Shown here piece by piece: positions 1 through 11,962 of a DNA stretch of 64,000 nucleotides. The stretch's first letter is position 1. The number at the start of each line of letters is the position of its first letter. The notes under the pieces are model-generated. The model was not told the DNA's origin. It worked only from the letters and a program-made list of their open reading frames with translations, and ran no database searches. Origin of the DNA: Macrostomum hystrix (lineage: Eukaryota > Platyhelminthes > Macrostomidae); contig CATNEN010000033.1 in the NCBI GenBank assembly GCA_950097015.1, positions 1,922,001 to 1,986,000 of the forward strand. The letters are read 5' to 3'. A program made the position numbers and the translations under genes.

Positions 1-2099
1 TACTGTCAGTATCATTGTGGGCCAAGTGAAAAAGTTCCTCGCATTCCGTACAGATAGCCATTGTGGTTCATACTCTAGAAAATAGAGCTGCGACACATTT
101 ATTTCCATTTTTCTGTCTGACAGACGGTTTGAGAGCTGAGGCCCACATTTACTCAAATTGAGCACACAAAACAATAAATTTTCTGCAAACTGGCTTCTCA
201 AATTACTCGCCTGAGGAGGCCAGGTTGAGCTGTTGCGTAAGTACTTCTTAGAAAAATTTAGGGAAATCCTGCCAAGTGATCTTCAGCTTATTGCCAGTCA
301 CATAAATGCCTACAATGCCAATAAATTTAGCTGTTTTATTCGTGTAGACCCTCACTAGGCTAATGCTTAGTGTGACATGAGCTTTTTCAAACTCAATGGT
401 GCAATTTTGTGCACATCGTTGTACGAGTATAAGGCTATAGTTTTTGTGAAAATTTTCTGCGCCTGAACAGAGCCTCGCCTCGCCTCAAGGGACTTTTCCT
501 GCGATTTGTTATTTCAACTGGTCGAGTGCACTTTCCAGGGCTTGATGAATGAGATTGGAGAAATTCTTTTCATACGCCTTCGTTGCTCCGTTCAGGTGTG
601 TTGCTAATACTAATATAACCTGTATCTGGGCAGCCGCTGACTACGTCATGAATTCCCGCAATTCAAAGAACAATAAAACATATCCCGGTCATAAAGTAGA
701 AGTTAGTTCAGAGCTGCCGCATGTTCCCTTATCCCACTTTGCGAATGCGAATTTCAACCTGAAATAAACCGTCGGAGAATCGAAAAAAGCCTGCCGCAGT
801 AAGTCGGCGTCCGATTTCCGCAGGGGCAGCTGTGGCACTGCAGCAATAGGCATTGCGACAGGCATTGCGGACTGACCGACCCCCGCCACTCAGCAATGCT
901 GCAATATCCTGGGTTTGCCGCCCAGACACTGCCCTCACTGCTATCGCTGCCTTCAGTGGCAGAGGGGGAGACAGCGAATTTCTCCCTCTTTAAGTTAAAT
1001 GACAAAAAAGCTTTTCAGAAATCGGACACAGCAAACCTGCCCGCATGGTCCGCGACTTGGTTCTTACACTGCTTTATTGCGCTCCACCAGGCATGGGTCT
1101 ATTTTTAGACGGAGCGGAGGAACATTGCGGATTTTTATAGCTACTAAACTCCCAGCTAAAAGCCTTTCATGCGTCTGATATAACCTTCTTGGCTTCTTTC
1201 TTCGTCCTCTACTACTATGCGGAGCACTCGCATGCGAAGTCGTTACTCGGACAGCTCGCTACACTGGTCTCCCGAGTTAGTAGGGCCGCAGCCATCGGAC
1301 CGCAGCTGAGATAGATGTGGCGCTGTCGTCCCACTTAAGCGAGCAGGTAAATTTTTTATATTCCCAGTGCTGTTTTCTCCCCGCAGCAGCTTCGAGCTGC
1401 CTTAAACGCATGAATGCCTCGACAATCAGTGTGCGCTTGCTGCACGAAAGGCGCCTCCTCGGATGTTCTACCACCTAGGGCTGCGGTTTCATTGTAATAG
1501 TTGCACTTGTATCGCAGCTAATTGCTGCCGAACTCGATGCTAGCGACACGGCGGAGGCTCCTCTGAAAGTAGCGGCTTTTCCTCTGAAAAGCGCTGCACG
1601 CAGAAGTCGCCCCGAGGCGGGATCTGACGAGTCGTGCTTTCTATCATCCCGGCCATCCCGGGCCACGAACAGTGGCTGTGACATGTCGCAAAAGTACTCA
1701 CGCCGAAGTAAACACCAAATAAATGAGAGGCTATGTCTGCAAGTAGCACTAGCATAAGGGTGAGTGCAATGCTGACAATATTGCTGTTAGGAGCCAGGAT
1801 CCTTTGTGAGCACCCATTCGATCAGACCACGAGGCGTCTGGCCCTTGAAACCTACAGTATAACATATAGAACAGCTTCATTTGAATTTTACTTTCCAAGA
1901 AGCCTTAGGCATGGCCCAATTTATCTTAGTCAAGTGAATAAAGTAAAATTAACCATAAAATGATAGACGCCGTCTGCTTTCATACCTTAGTCTTGAAAGT
2001 CTTAGAAAATCTGATGGACGAGTCAATTTCTCAGCAGAAACGATGTCGTATTGTACAAGCTTGAACCTTGAGAGCCATTCACTCCAGCACCTCATGTTC
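1..2099. other. intergenic, no gene recognised
   Basis: No open frame here shows a domain, a splice-consistent exon or the codon bias of the neighbouring genes. The short frames between 690 and 1110 and between 1280 and 1760 overlap on both strands and look fortuitous. No tandem array or SINE head was seen. Confidence 0.5.
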
Positions 2100-3249
2100 T
2101 CAGGCCGGGCCCGTCTTGGCCTGGAAGTCACGCTTCATCTGGGCCAGGGCGGCGAGAAACTGATTCCGTCGAGCACAAACATCCGTCAGCGACTCCAGCG
2201 GCATCAGGGCGTCCATCTCGGCGGCCAGCCGGTCCACCTCCTCGCCCTGGAAGGTCGGCGTCGGGCCAAACGTGGCCGACACTCGAGCCACACCGGAGCC
2301 GAATCGCTGGCAGTAGTCGCGGATGCCGTTGGCGTTGGTCTGCATAACCGCGAGAGGGCCCAAGAAGCAGTAGCGCGGAGCCAGGCCGCAAGTCATCACC
2401 TGTGAAGAAGTGGAAGTAGAGGTTGCAGCCATCTAGCATGCGCTGAATTGCTGCATCTGCTCGTTGCTTAGCATTTCTTAGATAGTCTTCAACACTTCGC
2501 TAATGTGAGTCGAATGGACATTGGGGCGGGGCAGAACTAGCGAAATTTATTATTTATAAATAGCGACCATGAAAAAAACTCACCTTGTCCACGTCTTCGG
2601 CACTCATCGCTCCGCTCGACACGAGTCTCCACGCCTCGTTGATGATCGCATACTGCAATCGGTTAACAGCAAATCCGTCCAGCTCCTTGTTGATGACGAT
2701 TGGCTCTTGACCAAGCTGCAGTAGCGTCTCCTTCACCGTCTTCACCACGCTCGGGTCGGTGAACGGTGACGGAACGAGCTCGACTAGCGGCAGGAAGTAG
2801 GGCGGGTTGATAGGGTGTGCCACCAGACACCTGGCACGGCCAGCCAGCTCGCCCGTGAACACCGACGGCATGATGCAGCTGGTCGAGGAGCTCAGGATGG
2901 CGTCGGCCGGAGCCTTGGCGTCCAGCAGCTGAAAGACGTCCCGCTTCACCTGCACGTCCTCGTACACACACTCCTGCACTAGGAAGGCGCCGTCCAGAGC
3001 CGCTTCCAGCGACGCCGGCGCCGAAATCAACTGCAGCTGCTGCTCTGCTGACAGGCTGCCCCGCAGGTGGCCCGCCGTAGACAGCTCGCTCAGCTGGCTG
3101 CCGATTCGCTCGAGAGAGCGCGCCGCCTGGCCCTCCTGAGCATCGTACAGGGCGACTCGAAAGCCGGCGGACGCGAACAGCAGGGCCCACTGGCTGCCGA
3201 CCAGGCCGCTGCCGAATATGACCACTTTGCGATTGTGAGACTCCGACAT
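2100..3249 (-). CDS. CRYL1: lambda-crystallin-like 3-hydroxyacyl-CoA / L-gulonate dehydrogenase
   Basis: Two exons join in phase 0: 3249-2584 and 2402-2100. The donor is GTGAGT just after codon Lys222 and the acceptor is TTCTTCACAG. The product is 322 residues, close to the roughly 320 of animal CRYL1. Residues 8-30 form a Rossmann strand with the GSGLVG dinucleotide motif. Near residues 143-155 the stretch AHPINPPYFLPLVE carries the family's catalytic His in the HPxNPP context. The C-terminal 3HCDH helical domain follows, with DGFAVNRLQYAIINEAWRLV at the hinge, and continues in exon 2. Family members oxidise L-gulonate or short 3-hydroxyacyl substrates with NAD in the cytosol. The ATG at 3249 is preceded by an acceptor-like TTCCAGCAG two bases upstream, so a spliced or trans-spliced 5' leader is possible. 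All key residues seen are intact. Confidence 0.93.
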
Positions 3250-3252
3250 CAC

Positions 3253-3964
3253 TGCTGGAATGAAGAATTGAAGCGGAATAGAAGGCTGATGTGAGAAGCA
3301 GTGAAAATGCTAGAAAATAACTGCTTAAAGCTGAAACGGTAGACGTTACGCTATAAACATTTCAGCATGCGGTTTAACTATGCAAACGCCACTTTGTGAC
3401 CTGCCTGCATCATGGCATTTTCGGACAGCCTAAAATTAAAGCATGGTGTACTACTGATGGCTGATTTGTCTATTCGTGCGCCTGAGTGACCTCGTCGGGC
3501 TAAAGTTCCAGTCACAATCAACTGCTTGAGGATATAGAAGCGCTGGCAGCCAGATATTACTTGAGCAGATTGCTGCTTACCTAGACTGCTCAGCCTGTTC
3601 CGGAAGTGGAAGCCAACTCAATCCCTCTGAGTGTGTGTGCTTCGCTGGATTGCCCAAACAGGCCATGCACAGCTATACCATGCGTTGCTGACCACTCAAA
3701 CTTTATCTATCGAACCGACCATGCAGAGCCGACCTCGAGGCCCAGGCAGAGGGTGTCCGCCCAAGTGTCATTGTGCGCATGTCAAGCTGCTGATCATTTG
3801 GCCCTATACTCCATACGAACCCGACTAGTTCTACTGGCGGTGCACTGATAAGAGAAAATTTACTCAGTAGAGTAAGTCTGTGTGTTAACTAATCTTTGAA
3901 ATGAGTGGCGACAAATACTTTCAGTAGGGGGCACAGTTACACAGTTACATCGAAATTAGTACTA
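3253..3964. other. intergenic, no gene recognised
   Basis: AT-balanced sequence upstream of the lambda-crystallin gene. The short overlapping frames at 3606-3848 have no recognisable content. The promoter of the minus-strand gene must start here, but no clear core element was seen. Confidence 0.45.
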
Positions 3965-4590
3965 ATCGTTAAATTACATTTCTCCATTGAACTACACTTT
4001 CTGACATTAAATTTTACTACATTTTACTCCGTCAAAGTACATTTTTCTCCTTTAAATTACATCTTTCTCCGTTAACTTACATTACGTAAAATTCCATTTT
4101 ACTCCGTTGAAGTACATTTTTCTCCGTTATATTACTGTTTACTCTGTAAGTTACATTTCATTCGGGGTCGGTGGCAGAGCGGTTATCGCGTTTGCCTCTC
4201 GCACCACGGTCCCTAAGTTCGATTCCACGGCGAGGCCACATTTATTTGGGGCGCAGCCGCGGAGAGAAGGCTTAAGGGCTTGTCGTGCAATTTACGCCCT
4301 CGAGGGCCAACCTCCAAGGCACAGTGAAATGTACACTGCCTGACGATGAGAAAGTCAGGGCAGATGTACACACCTGTGTGAGCGTATGCCTTCGTACAGT
4401 ATCTGTGTGCGTGTGTGCTCAGGAGTCAGCGAAATGGGCAGAATTGCCTCCTCGCTGGCTGAGGGTCTAGTGTCACTAAATGATGTGCCACTGCCCGCAG
4501 CCCACCTGCAATTATTATTATTATTATTATTATTATTTTATTATTAAATTTCATTCAGTTAACTTTTATTTTTTACTCTGTCAGTTTTTT
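3965..4590. repeat. imperfect AT-rich tandem repeat split by a SINE
   Basis: Loosely repeated units of about 30 bp with a TTTTACTCCGTTAAAGTACA-like core run from 3965 to 4163. They resume at 4548-4590 after the SINE at 4164-4547. The reading of one interrupted array is supported by the 9-bp sequence ATTTCATTC on both sides of the SINE. Confidence 0.6.
4164..4547 (+). mobile_element. tRNA-derived SINE, family A, copy 1
   Basis: The head carries a Pol III A box (TGGCAGAGCGG at about 4182) and a B box (AGTTCGATTCC at about 4217) like a tRNA-Leu/Ser ancestor. A unique body with GCAGCCGCGGAGAGAAGG follows, then an (ATT)n tail. The copy is flanked by a perfect 9-bp target duplication ATTTCATTC (4155-4163 and 4548-4556), so both ends are defined. 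It matches copies at 8.87, 12.8, 45.0 and 53.3 kb. Confidence 0.88.
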
Positions 4591-6448
4591 TTTAAATATT
4601 TTTGACAAGCTAAGAAGTTGCACAGATATTAATAGACGAATCATAAATTAGTTATTGGTTATTATATTAGTCCGATGCTTTAACCTGTGTTTTAAAGCGA
4701 ACCAAAAATGAAAACACTCGGAAACTGTACCGATGCGGAAAAAATGAAAGAAGAGGGAACTTTAAACGATCGTTACTGACTTTTAACATTGACCAGATAA
4801 AGTAACGTATATCGTTATTCCTTGACGCAAAAAATTGTCGATTTACTAAATTATGGCTTTTTTTATCCATAGTGCTACTTGTAGTAGAAAATCTTGCAGC
4901 CAATTTTCAATTCTTCCCCGATCACAACTCGAGGCTTGCAATCTGCTAAAAGCTGCTTGAGAGATTTATATTAGCCAGAAACTCGTTAGCCTCACTCGCT
5001 AAAACTGATAGGAAAAGTTTTACTTCGCGTGCTCGAAAACATACAGAGAAGTGCCAGGCCCGCTTTTGCACGTTTGAGATGCTAAGATTCTTACAGAAAG
5101 AGTTCTTTCCGCTGATTAGCCTCGGCGGCTGAGGATTAAGCTCTCGAACCCCACGGGGGGGGCTCGCCAACTGACCAAGCCATACCTTGCGGGCTTTCAC
5201 AGAGAACTCTCAAGCAATGCTCTCAAAGGCTTTACTATAGGAGAAGTCTGTAAATAGTGCAGTGATCAAGCACGTATGTGGATAAATAATCCTGGGAACA
5301 GTTATAAGGGAAAGAAGTGGATAGATCAGAGTTAACGTGCCGTTTCCCATTAGAGAATCATTGATTGAAGCTCAAAATCTTCGAAGAGAATTCGAAAACT
5401 TGGCGAGGATTTTTCGCAGTTTTTACATTAATAATCCATCGAAGATTGCAGACTAGATGTCTAAATATCGGGCTTTACTTTTTGTCGAAAGCGCTGACCC
5501 TTATGAAGCAAAAATTAGAGCAACCTTTGAATCGGAAAGTGTTTCGAGCTTCTCCTCAACGTCTTAGAAACCACCAAGGTCTTAGAAATTTAGCTCTGAG
5601 GTTAATATCGCCAGCGTTTATTAACAGTAGTGCATGGTGCGATCTGGTTTCAAGACAGAATATTTTAATATCCCTTATAGGCTCGATTACTCGTTCACTT
5701 TTTATACCATTCTGCACAGTTGAGGATCCCATTAATGTACACAAAAACCGTTCACCTAATAGCAGTGTGAATGAGCCTTAGGTCTATGACTTGTGTTGGA
5801 CTTCTTTAGACTTCATATTTCAAGCTCAGTCATTCAACCACTCTTTTTGTGTACTTCAATAAGAAAGATGCTTGAATCGCTGCGATCGTATTGAGTGAAC
5901 TGCAAGCCAGCTGCGTGACAACTTTTCGACTCATTTAGAGTACATGTAGCTTCCGTAGTGCCTACAAAGAAAAATAGGCCTACATGTATATATTGAGTTA
6001 CAAAGCATAGTTTGGTAAAAGCGAATTGCTCTAGGACCATGCTGTAGCAGCCGCATCGGACTGTGATTTGATCGAACGAAACTTAGGAATTTGAGATTTG
6101 AGCAATGTCAGAGAGCAGAACATTCCGACGTAGTGAAGGCTGCAATATTTAACGTTGTGTTTAAGCTGATACTCAATTTTCTTTAACTAGGAATGAACCT
6201 TCACGACAATATGCTGAGCTCAAACTGGTTCTTGTATATGGCATTATAAATTTGAAATTTTCGTTCTAAGTAATATAGAGACCCATTAAAAAATACTCAG
6301 ATGCTAGTGATCTGCCTGAGAGCGAAATTTTAATGCAGCATTCATGAGCTGCGCTTGTAGAGGGCGACGGAACTGTGGGCCAGTAAAGAATTGAAAAGTC
6401 GGGTTGAACAAGGACCCCATGAATTATGAATTCCGAATCTAAGCACAT
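4591..6448. other. intergenic, no gene recognised
   Basis: AT-rich sequence with no supported exon. The 138-residue plus-strand frame at 5365-5781 lacks recognisable domains and the GC-rich codon bias of the real genes. A weak tRNA-like segment (GGGGTTCGAGAG on the minus strand near 5150) may be a decayed SINE head. Confidence 0.4.
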
Positions 6449-6469
6449 TTGCATCACCCGGCCCTATAC

Positions 6470-8760
6470 TTGCCCTATACCGCACGCCGATCTGGCATGG
6501 AGACACGTGAACTTATTCGCGACATCTACGAAGGCGGCTGCACTGTCGTACATACAGGCTTGGAGCGCTGCACTGCTGAGATTCCCGTGTTCGTTGGGAT
6601 GAGGTTTAGGCAGGCCCGGTGGACTCGCAGCGGCGGAGACGGACAAGGCTGCCCGCTGTCAGGAATCCTGTTCGTCCTGTGCATGGAACCACTACTACGT
6701 GCTTCAAGGTCGAGGACGGATATGAATTGTTTGGCAGGCGTATCTCGACCCTCGCCTATGCTGACGATGCTGCCATCCTCGCTGGCAGCAGCGAGTCGCT
6801 GGTTCGCGCGGCGGCAGCCACCGAGCGTGCAGCATCGTGGGCTGGCCTGACTATCAACCCAGGCAAGTGCGGCCATCTGACAATCAACGGCGTCTCGGTG
6901 AAGGATGACGACCTGATTCTTACGGGCGGCACAGTGCACTGCCTCTGTGCTGACGAGTGCTACGAGTACCTCTGTGTGCCAGCGGGCGCCCGCCGTTCAG
7001 CCTCCATGTCTTCGAGCAAGCTCTGCATGACCTCACCGCGCTTGCCAACAGCGAGTTGCTACCATGGTACAAGTTAGATGCCTTCTCCACCTTCATTGTG
7101 TCACGTCTACCGTTTCACCTGCGGCTCCGTGACGCTAACTGGAGGCCGCTAGGCAACGAACGTAGGCAGTTGACCGGTCAACAGAAAGCGGAACTGGGAC
7201 TTGATAAGCCTGTGTGACAACTCATCCGCCGCATCCTGTTCCTGCTGGTCGAATCAGCCATCGATTACATCTATGCCGACAAGCGCCACGGTGGTCTCGC
7301 TCATCAAGGAAGAAGGGGCCATACAGAAAATAGTTGAGGCGGTCGCCATGCTCACCCACGTAGATGCCGTACTTCACACCATTGCCTGGACCGAGCTTCG
7401 CGAGTTGGTACGCCGCCGGCTGTCTGCGTGTTGCGCCGGTCCGCCCCAGCGATGTTTCTGGTCTCCTCAACGGCGCTACGCCCCCCCCCTCCCTAGAGGG
7501 AGGACAGCCCGCCCCCTCCCTAGCGGATCCCTCACAATGGCGCCATGCTCTATCGGGCGCCACAGAGGTGCTTCGCAAGACGGGCCTCGTAGCCCGGAAG
7601 CTCCATGAGCTGGTTCGCACGTCGCACACGGCCGCCCTTCGGCAGTGCAACTCGTAGGGCCGCATCGCCACTACGGCCAGGCACATTGGCGGCCATACCT
7701 GCATGGCTTTTCCGGAGCAATGGGATGCGTGTGTATGACGGGAGATTCGTCCACCGGGCCTGCCTAAACCTCATCCCAACGAACTCGCTATACGCAAGCT
7801 GGTCGATCCTACCGCTGACGCCCGACTAACCGGAGTAGCGGATGCGCGGCGCTGACTCCGACACCCTCAGGCACGTGCTATGCGGCTGCCGGGTTTACGC
7901 CAGGCGGTGGAATGACCGCCACAACGGCATTGTCGGCGCCATTGTGGGATGCCATCCGCGACGCCAAGTCACCAACCCTGGCGCGCCCCCAGTATGCTTA
8001 GCGAAGAATCCGCATTAACACACACATGCTAAACCAGCTGCCCGCGTTACGAATAATCAGGAGGTGCTGCCCGGCTCCGGCCTGCGTCCCGACATCTGCA
8101 TCGAGGACCCGGCCAAGGGCCGCCGCCTGCTGATCGAGATCAAGTCGCCCATAGAAGTTGGCCCGGCGGCAGCGACCTTCTCGGCAAGCACCGCGCCGTC
8201 CGCGAAAGTACGCAGGGATCACAAGACAGCTGCCATGCCAACCGCCTTAGCAACGGTCTGTGTCGGCGGCCTGGGTGCATGGTTGCTGCATAACAACACT
8301 ATCCTGCGCGCCGCCGGCCTCCGCGAGCGCACCATCCGCCAGCTTCAGCGCCATCTGGCGCTCAGTTGTATTCACTGTAGCCGCAACACCTGGGAGCAGC
8401 ACTGCACTGGCTGCTTTGAATTGAAATGTGCTCTAATCTATTGTACTGCTGTCTCCTGCCTTTCCGTGCGCCCTAATAATTTGCTTTTAATTCATTTTTA
8501 CCTCGCCCCCTTGTGCATGCGTCCCCCCTTTTGCTGCCTTTTTTATCCTTGCCGCTTCTTTTAGCGCCATTTGTTCTACTGCCCGTATTCGGCATGCCTC
8601 TCTTTTTGGAAGTTGACTCCATCTTCTTTGACTCGCTCCTTTTATTGTTTGTTTTGACACTCGGCTTCTAACATATTTTTATACCTAAATATACTGCCTG
8701 ATCAGCCTGGCTGTTATTGTAAAGAGTCGAATACCACTCGACTCAATAAATTATCCCTCC
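6470..8760 (+). mobile_element. 5'-truncated RLE-type LINE (R2/NeSL-like), decayed
   Basis: Reverse transcriptase pieces lie in shifting frames. ELIRDIYEGG is at about 6505, QGCPLSGILFVLCMEPLL at about 6644-6700, the catalytic LAYADDAAIL at about 6750-6780, and the thumb with NPGKCGHL at about 6860. At about 7830-7920 a cysteine/histidine knuckle reads TLRHVLCGC...RWNDRHN. At about 8075-8150 a restriction-like endonuclease motif reads LRPDICIEDP...LLIEIKSP, i.e. PD-(D/E)XK. RT, knuckle, then RLE in this order is the hallmark of the R2/NeSL/CRE group rather than of APE-type LINEs. The 3' untranslated region runs to about 8760 with an AATAAA. Several frameshifts and a 32-bp inverted duplication break the frame. 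The 5' half is absent, as expected from incomplete target-primed reverse transcription. Confidence 0.85.
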
Positions 8761-8814
8761 AGTAAGAAAACTTGTCATACTTCGGACTATGTTTGATTTC
8801 TAAGGTGCGGCTAT

Positions 8815-8864
8815 GGACTACTAAATACTTCGAAGTACGAGTATATACTAGTATTTAGTAGTCC
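8815..8864. repeat. perfect 15-bp inverted repeat (hairpin)
   Basis: GGACTACTAAATACT at 8815-8829 is exactly complementary to AGTATTTAGTAGTCC at 8850-8864, with a 20-nt loop. It lies between the LINE 3' end and the next SINE. Confidence 0.85.
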
Positions 8865-8870
8865 CTGGGT

Positions 8871-9235
8871 GCGGGGGGTGAGTGGCAGAGCGGTTAACGC
8901 GTTTGCCTCTCGCACCACGGTCCCTAAGTTCGATTCCACGGCGGGGCCACATTTATTTGGGACGCAGCCGCGGAGAGAAGGCTTTGGGGCTTGTCGTGCA
9001 ATTTACGCCCTTGAGGGCCAACCTCCAAGGACACAGTGAAGTGTACACTGCCTGACGATGAGAAAGTCAGGGCAGATGTACACACCTGTGTGAGCGCATT
9101 CCTGCGTACGGTATCTGTGTGCGTGTGTGCTCAGGAGTCAGTGAAATGGGCAGAATTGCCTCCTCGCTGGCTGCGGGTCTAGTGTCGCCAAATGATGCGT
9201 CATTGCCCGCAGCCCTCCTGCAATTATTATTATAC
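8871..9235 (+). mobile_element. tRNA-derived SINE, family A, copy 2
   Basis: Same head as the copy at 4.16 kb (GTGGCAGAGCGGTTAACGCG, then AGTTCGATTCC), same body and a short ATT tail. No convincing target duplication was found directly at the ends. Confidence 0.85.
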
Positions 9236-10252
9236 TGTTAAGTGCGGCTGTCAATGTACTAGCTAATGTATGCGGGGAATACAAGGAAGAGCGGATGGAT
9301 ATAGCTCAAGAAAATCGAATTACTGGCATTGTCGTATATTTCCTACAATCCGTTTGTAACGCTCTGTTGATCTGATTAAACCTGACAGTGGGGTATAAGC
9401 CCTGCTGAGGATACCAAGATAAGGAGAGCAGGGGGCAGAGAGATGAACTGAAGCTTGGACAGTACTCCCCTACGCATTCACTATATCTAAGAGCATAGAT
9501 TATAGAAAATACCACAGGCAGCTAACAACGGACCAATGCCTAGATGCACAGGATTAAGATGCATAAAAATAGCTCACACAGTGCATAGAGCTCAAACACT
9601 CACCAAAGCCGGAGATGAGAAGTCAGCGTTGAGATGAAAAAAAGAGTTGTAGCCTATAGAAAGGAAATTTGCGGAGGGCGGAGAGGGATTAAACGTGCGG
9701 CAACTGTCTGTAAGTACTTTGTTTGTTAACTCCAGTCACACACTATACGGGCCAGGCAGCCAATGCATTAACTGTATTATAGTAAGGGCTTATAAAATGT
9801 CCCATTTTGTTTTGGGGAACCGGTCGCTTTCTGAAGTTCTTGGGGTGGGGTTAGTCGCGGACTTGGGGTGCTGTGACCTTGAAACTTCAACCCCTTGCCC
9901 TTCTGTCGGAAGCGGAGGGGAGGTGGTGGGTGTGAAGCGTCTCAATGTACAGTTTTCTAAACTGGGTTAGAAAAAATTTCAAAACGAAAGGGCGGGCCTG
10001 CCAATGGAGGAGAGGTGGAGGTGGCTGAATCGACAGCCAATAGATAAACAGGAGCTCCACCTGACTGAGGCCTCCTCTCTATGCTGTGTGTGCTGCTATT
10101 GCTTAGTATATATTTTGTGCGCCAAGCTGCAAGTCCTCATCATTCCATGATATCAGCGTGCTCATTGTAAAGCTAGTTAACCCCCGAACTAACAAGGAAC
10201 CTAGAGAACAAAGCTGATAAATAAAAAGCGGACAAAAATCAGCTCAAGCGGA
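9236..10252. other. intergenic and upstream region of malate dehydrogenase
   Basis: No coding exon is supported. An acceptor-like AAAAATCAG ends 10 bp before the malate dehydrogenase ATG. Confidence 0.4.
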
Positions 10253-11962
10253 ATGGCAGCAAGTTTTCTTCCCCGCATCGCTGGCCGGCGCCTCCTGCAC
10301 GGCGTACCGGACCTGCCACAGAACCGGGTGGCCATTCTGGGCGCCTGCGGTGCGCTTGGCCAGCCTCTGGCCCTGATGCTGAAACGGTCGGCGTTCGTGT
10401 CCGAACTGGCGCTCTACGACTCGCGCGACACTCGCGGCCTCTGCGCCGATCTCGGACACATTTCAACCAAGGCCCACGTCAGCGGCTACCAGGGCCAGCG
10501 GCAGTTAGCCGACTGTCTGCGCAATTGCAGCCTGGTTGTGATGCTGGCCGGCCGGCCCAGACAGCCCGGCATGCGGCGCTCCGACCTGTTTGACCTGAAC
10601 GCCGGCACAGTGGCCGAGCTGACCTCGGCAGTGGCCAGGCACTGTCCACAGGCGCAGCTGTGCCTGCTGACCAGCCCGTTGAATAGCAACGTGCCGCTAG
10701 CAGCGGAGATCCTGCGCCGCTACGGTGCGCACGACCCGAGACGGCTGTTCGGGATTACGGCCATAGACTCCGTGCGGGCCAACATACTCCTGGCAAAGAG
10801 GACCGGTGAGCCCATCGCTTAGTTGACAATTTAAATGTTTTGTTTTAATTGCATCTGTGTTTTGGCGCCAATTACTTCAATAAATTTCTTAGTCCTACAA
10901 GTTAGCTGTGTGCCTTGCGTTGGTAGTATAACTACCATCCCCCCAGACAATTTCTTGTGCTGCACCCGATCGGAGCAACGCGAGAACACTAAACTCAAGA
11001 ATACGGGCCAGATTTTTGTTGCGCATCTTCTGAAATAACAATCAAGTCGCCAGCCCTTCATACTGTCGATTATATATATTCAACGGTTCTGGTCGAAGGT
11101 CATGATTTTTCCCATGAGAGCTAGTGTTCGATCCGTATCTCGTAGCACCCCTATGGGCCTATACACAAACTTGCACTGTGGCCTTGCCAGCCTTCAAACT
11201 TTATCAGCACGCCACCCGAATGTGCCTGCATAATCTCCAACTTCGGTAGTCACCGAACTTTATCTAGACGGAGCTGCTGAAAGTTGTCAGGGGGAGGGAA
11301 TCTCCCCCTCTTGGTAAAAAAACGGGCGGCAAAACGGCTTAGTAAAACGGCCCGGCATACTGTTAAGCTGATGCCGGGCAAAAAGTAACTGGAAAACTGG
11401 GCCTTCAAACTTGGCCTGGGTCTAAAATTGGGAGTGCATGGAATAACATGAATCAGATGCTCAACGCACAAACACTCGTCGCCCAGGCGCACCGCTGGAA
11501 AAGGTCAGCGTGCCAGTCGTCGGCGGGCACAGCGGCGCCACCCTGGTGCCCGTGTTCAGTCGCACAGAGCCTCACTGCAGGCTATCCAGCAGAGAACTGG
11601 ACTCCATGACCCAGGAGGTGCGCGGCGCCGCCGACGCTGTCCTGTCGGCCAAGGCAGGTGCCGGCTCCGCCTCGCTGTCAGTGGCGGCTGCGGCGCACGG
11701 CTTCGTGCACTCGCTGCTGTGCGCCATGGACGGCCGGCAGAATGTGGTGGAGTCGGCCTATGTAGAGTCGGACGCGGTGGATGGCGCCACCTTCTGCTCC
11801 AATCCACTGCTGCTGGGCCAGGAAGGCGTTGAGCAGAATCTGGGCGTCGGCCAGCTGTCGGAGTCCGAGGCCGAGCTCATGCTGGCTGCGGTTCAAGAGC
11901 TGTCTGACCAGATCGACCAAGGTCGGCGATTCGCTCGGGCTTGGAAGCCGCCGACCAACTGA
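10253..11962 (+). CDS. MDH2: malate dehydrogenase, mitochondrial
   Basis: Two exons, 10253-10805 and 11487-11962, are joined in phase 1 (donor G|GTGAGC, acceptor TCGCCCAG) and give 342 residues; human MDH2 has 338. Residues 1-24 are Arg-rich without acids, as in a mitochondrial presequence. The Rossmann motif is GACGALGQPLAL. The mobile loop with substrate arginines reads AGRPRQPGMRRSDLF. The catalytic pair is the Asp of TAIDSVRAN at the end of exon 1 and the His of GGHSG in exon 2. KAGAGSASLS is family-typical. The enzyme interconverts malate and oxaloacetate with NAD in the citric acid cycle. It is somewhat diverged: the usual ANPVNS is TSPLNS and the usual AGVPRKPG has Arg for Val. All catalytic residues remain, so it is probably active. 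Confidence 0.95.

Noticed and set aside
5365-5781. 138-codon plus-strand frame
   Set aside because: AT-rich codons unlike the host genes, no domain, and no flanking splice or start context.
8871-8960. Functional tRNA gene
   Set aside because: The A and B boxes are embedded in a repeated SINE; anticodon arm and acceptor pairing are not maintained. The same applies to the other tRNA-like heads.
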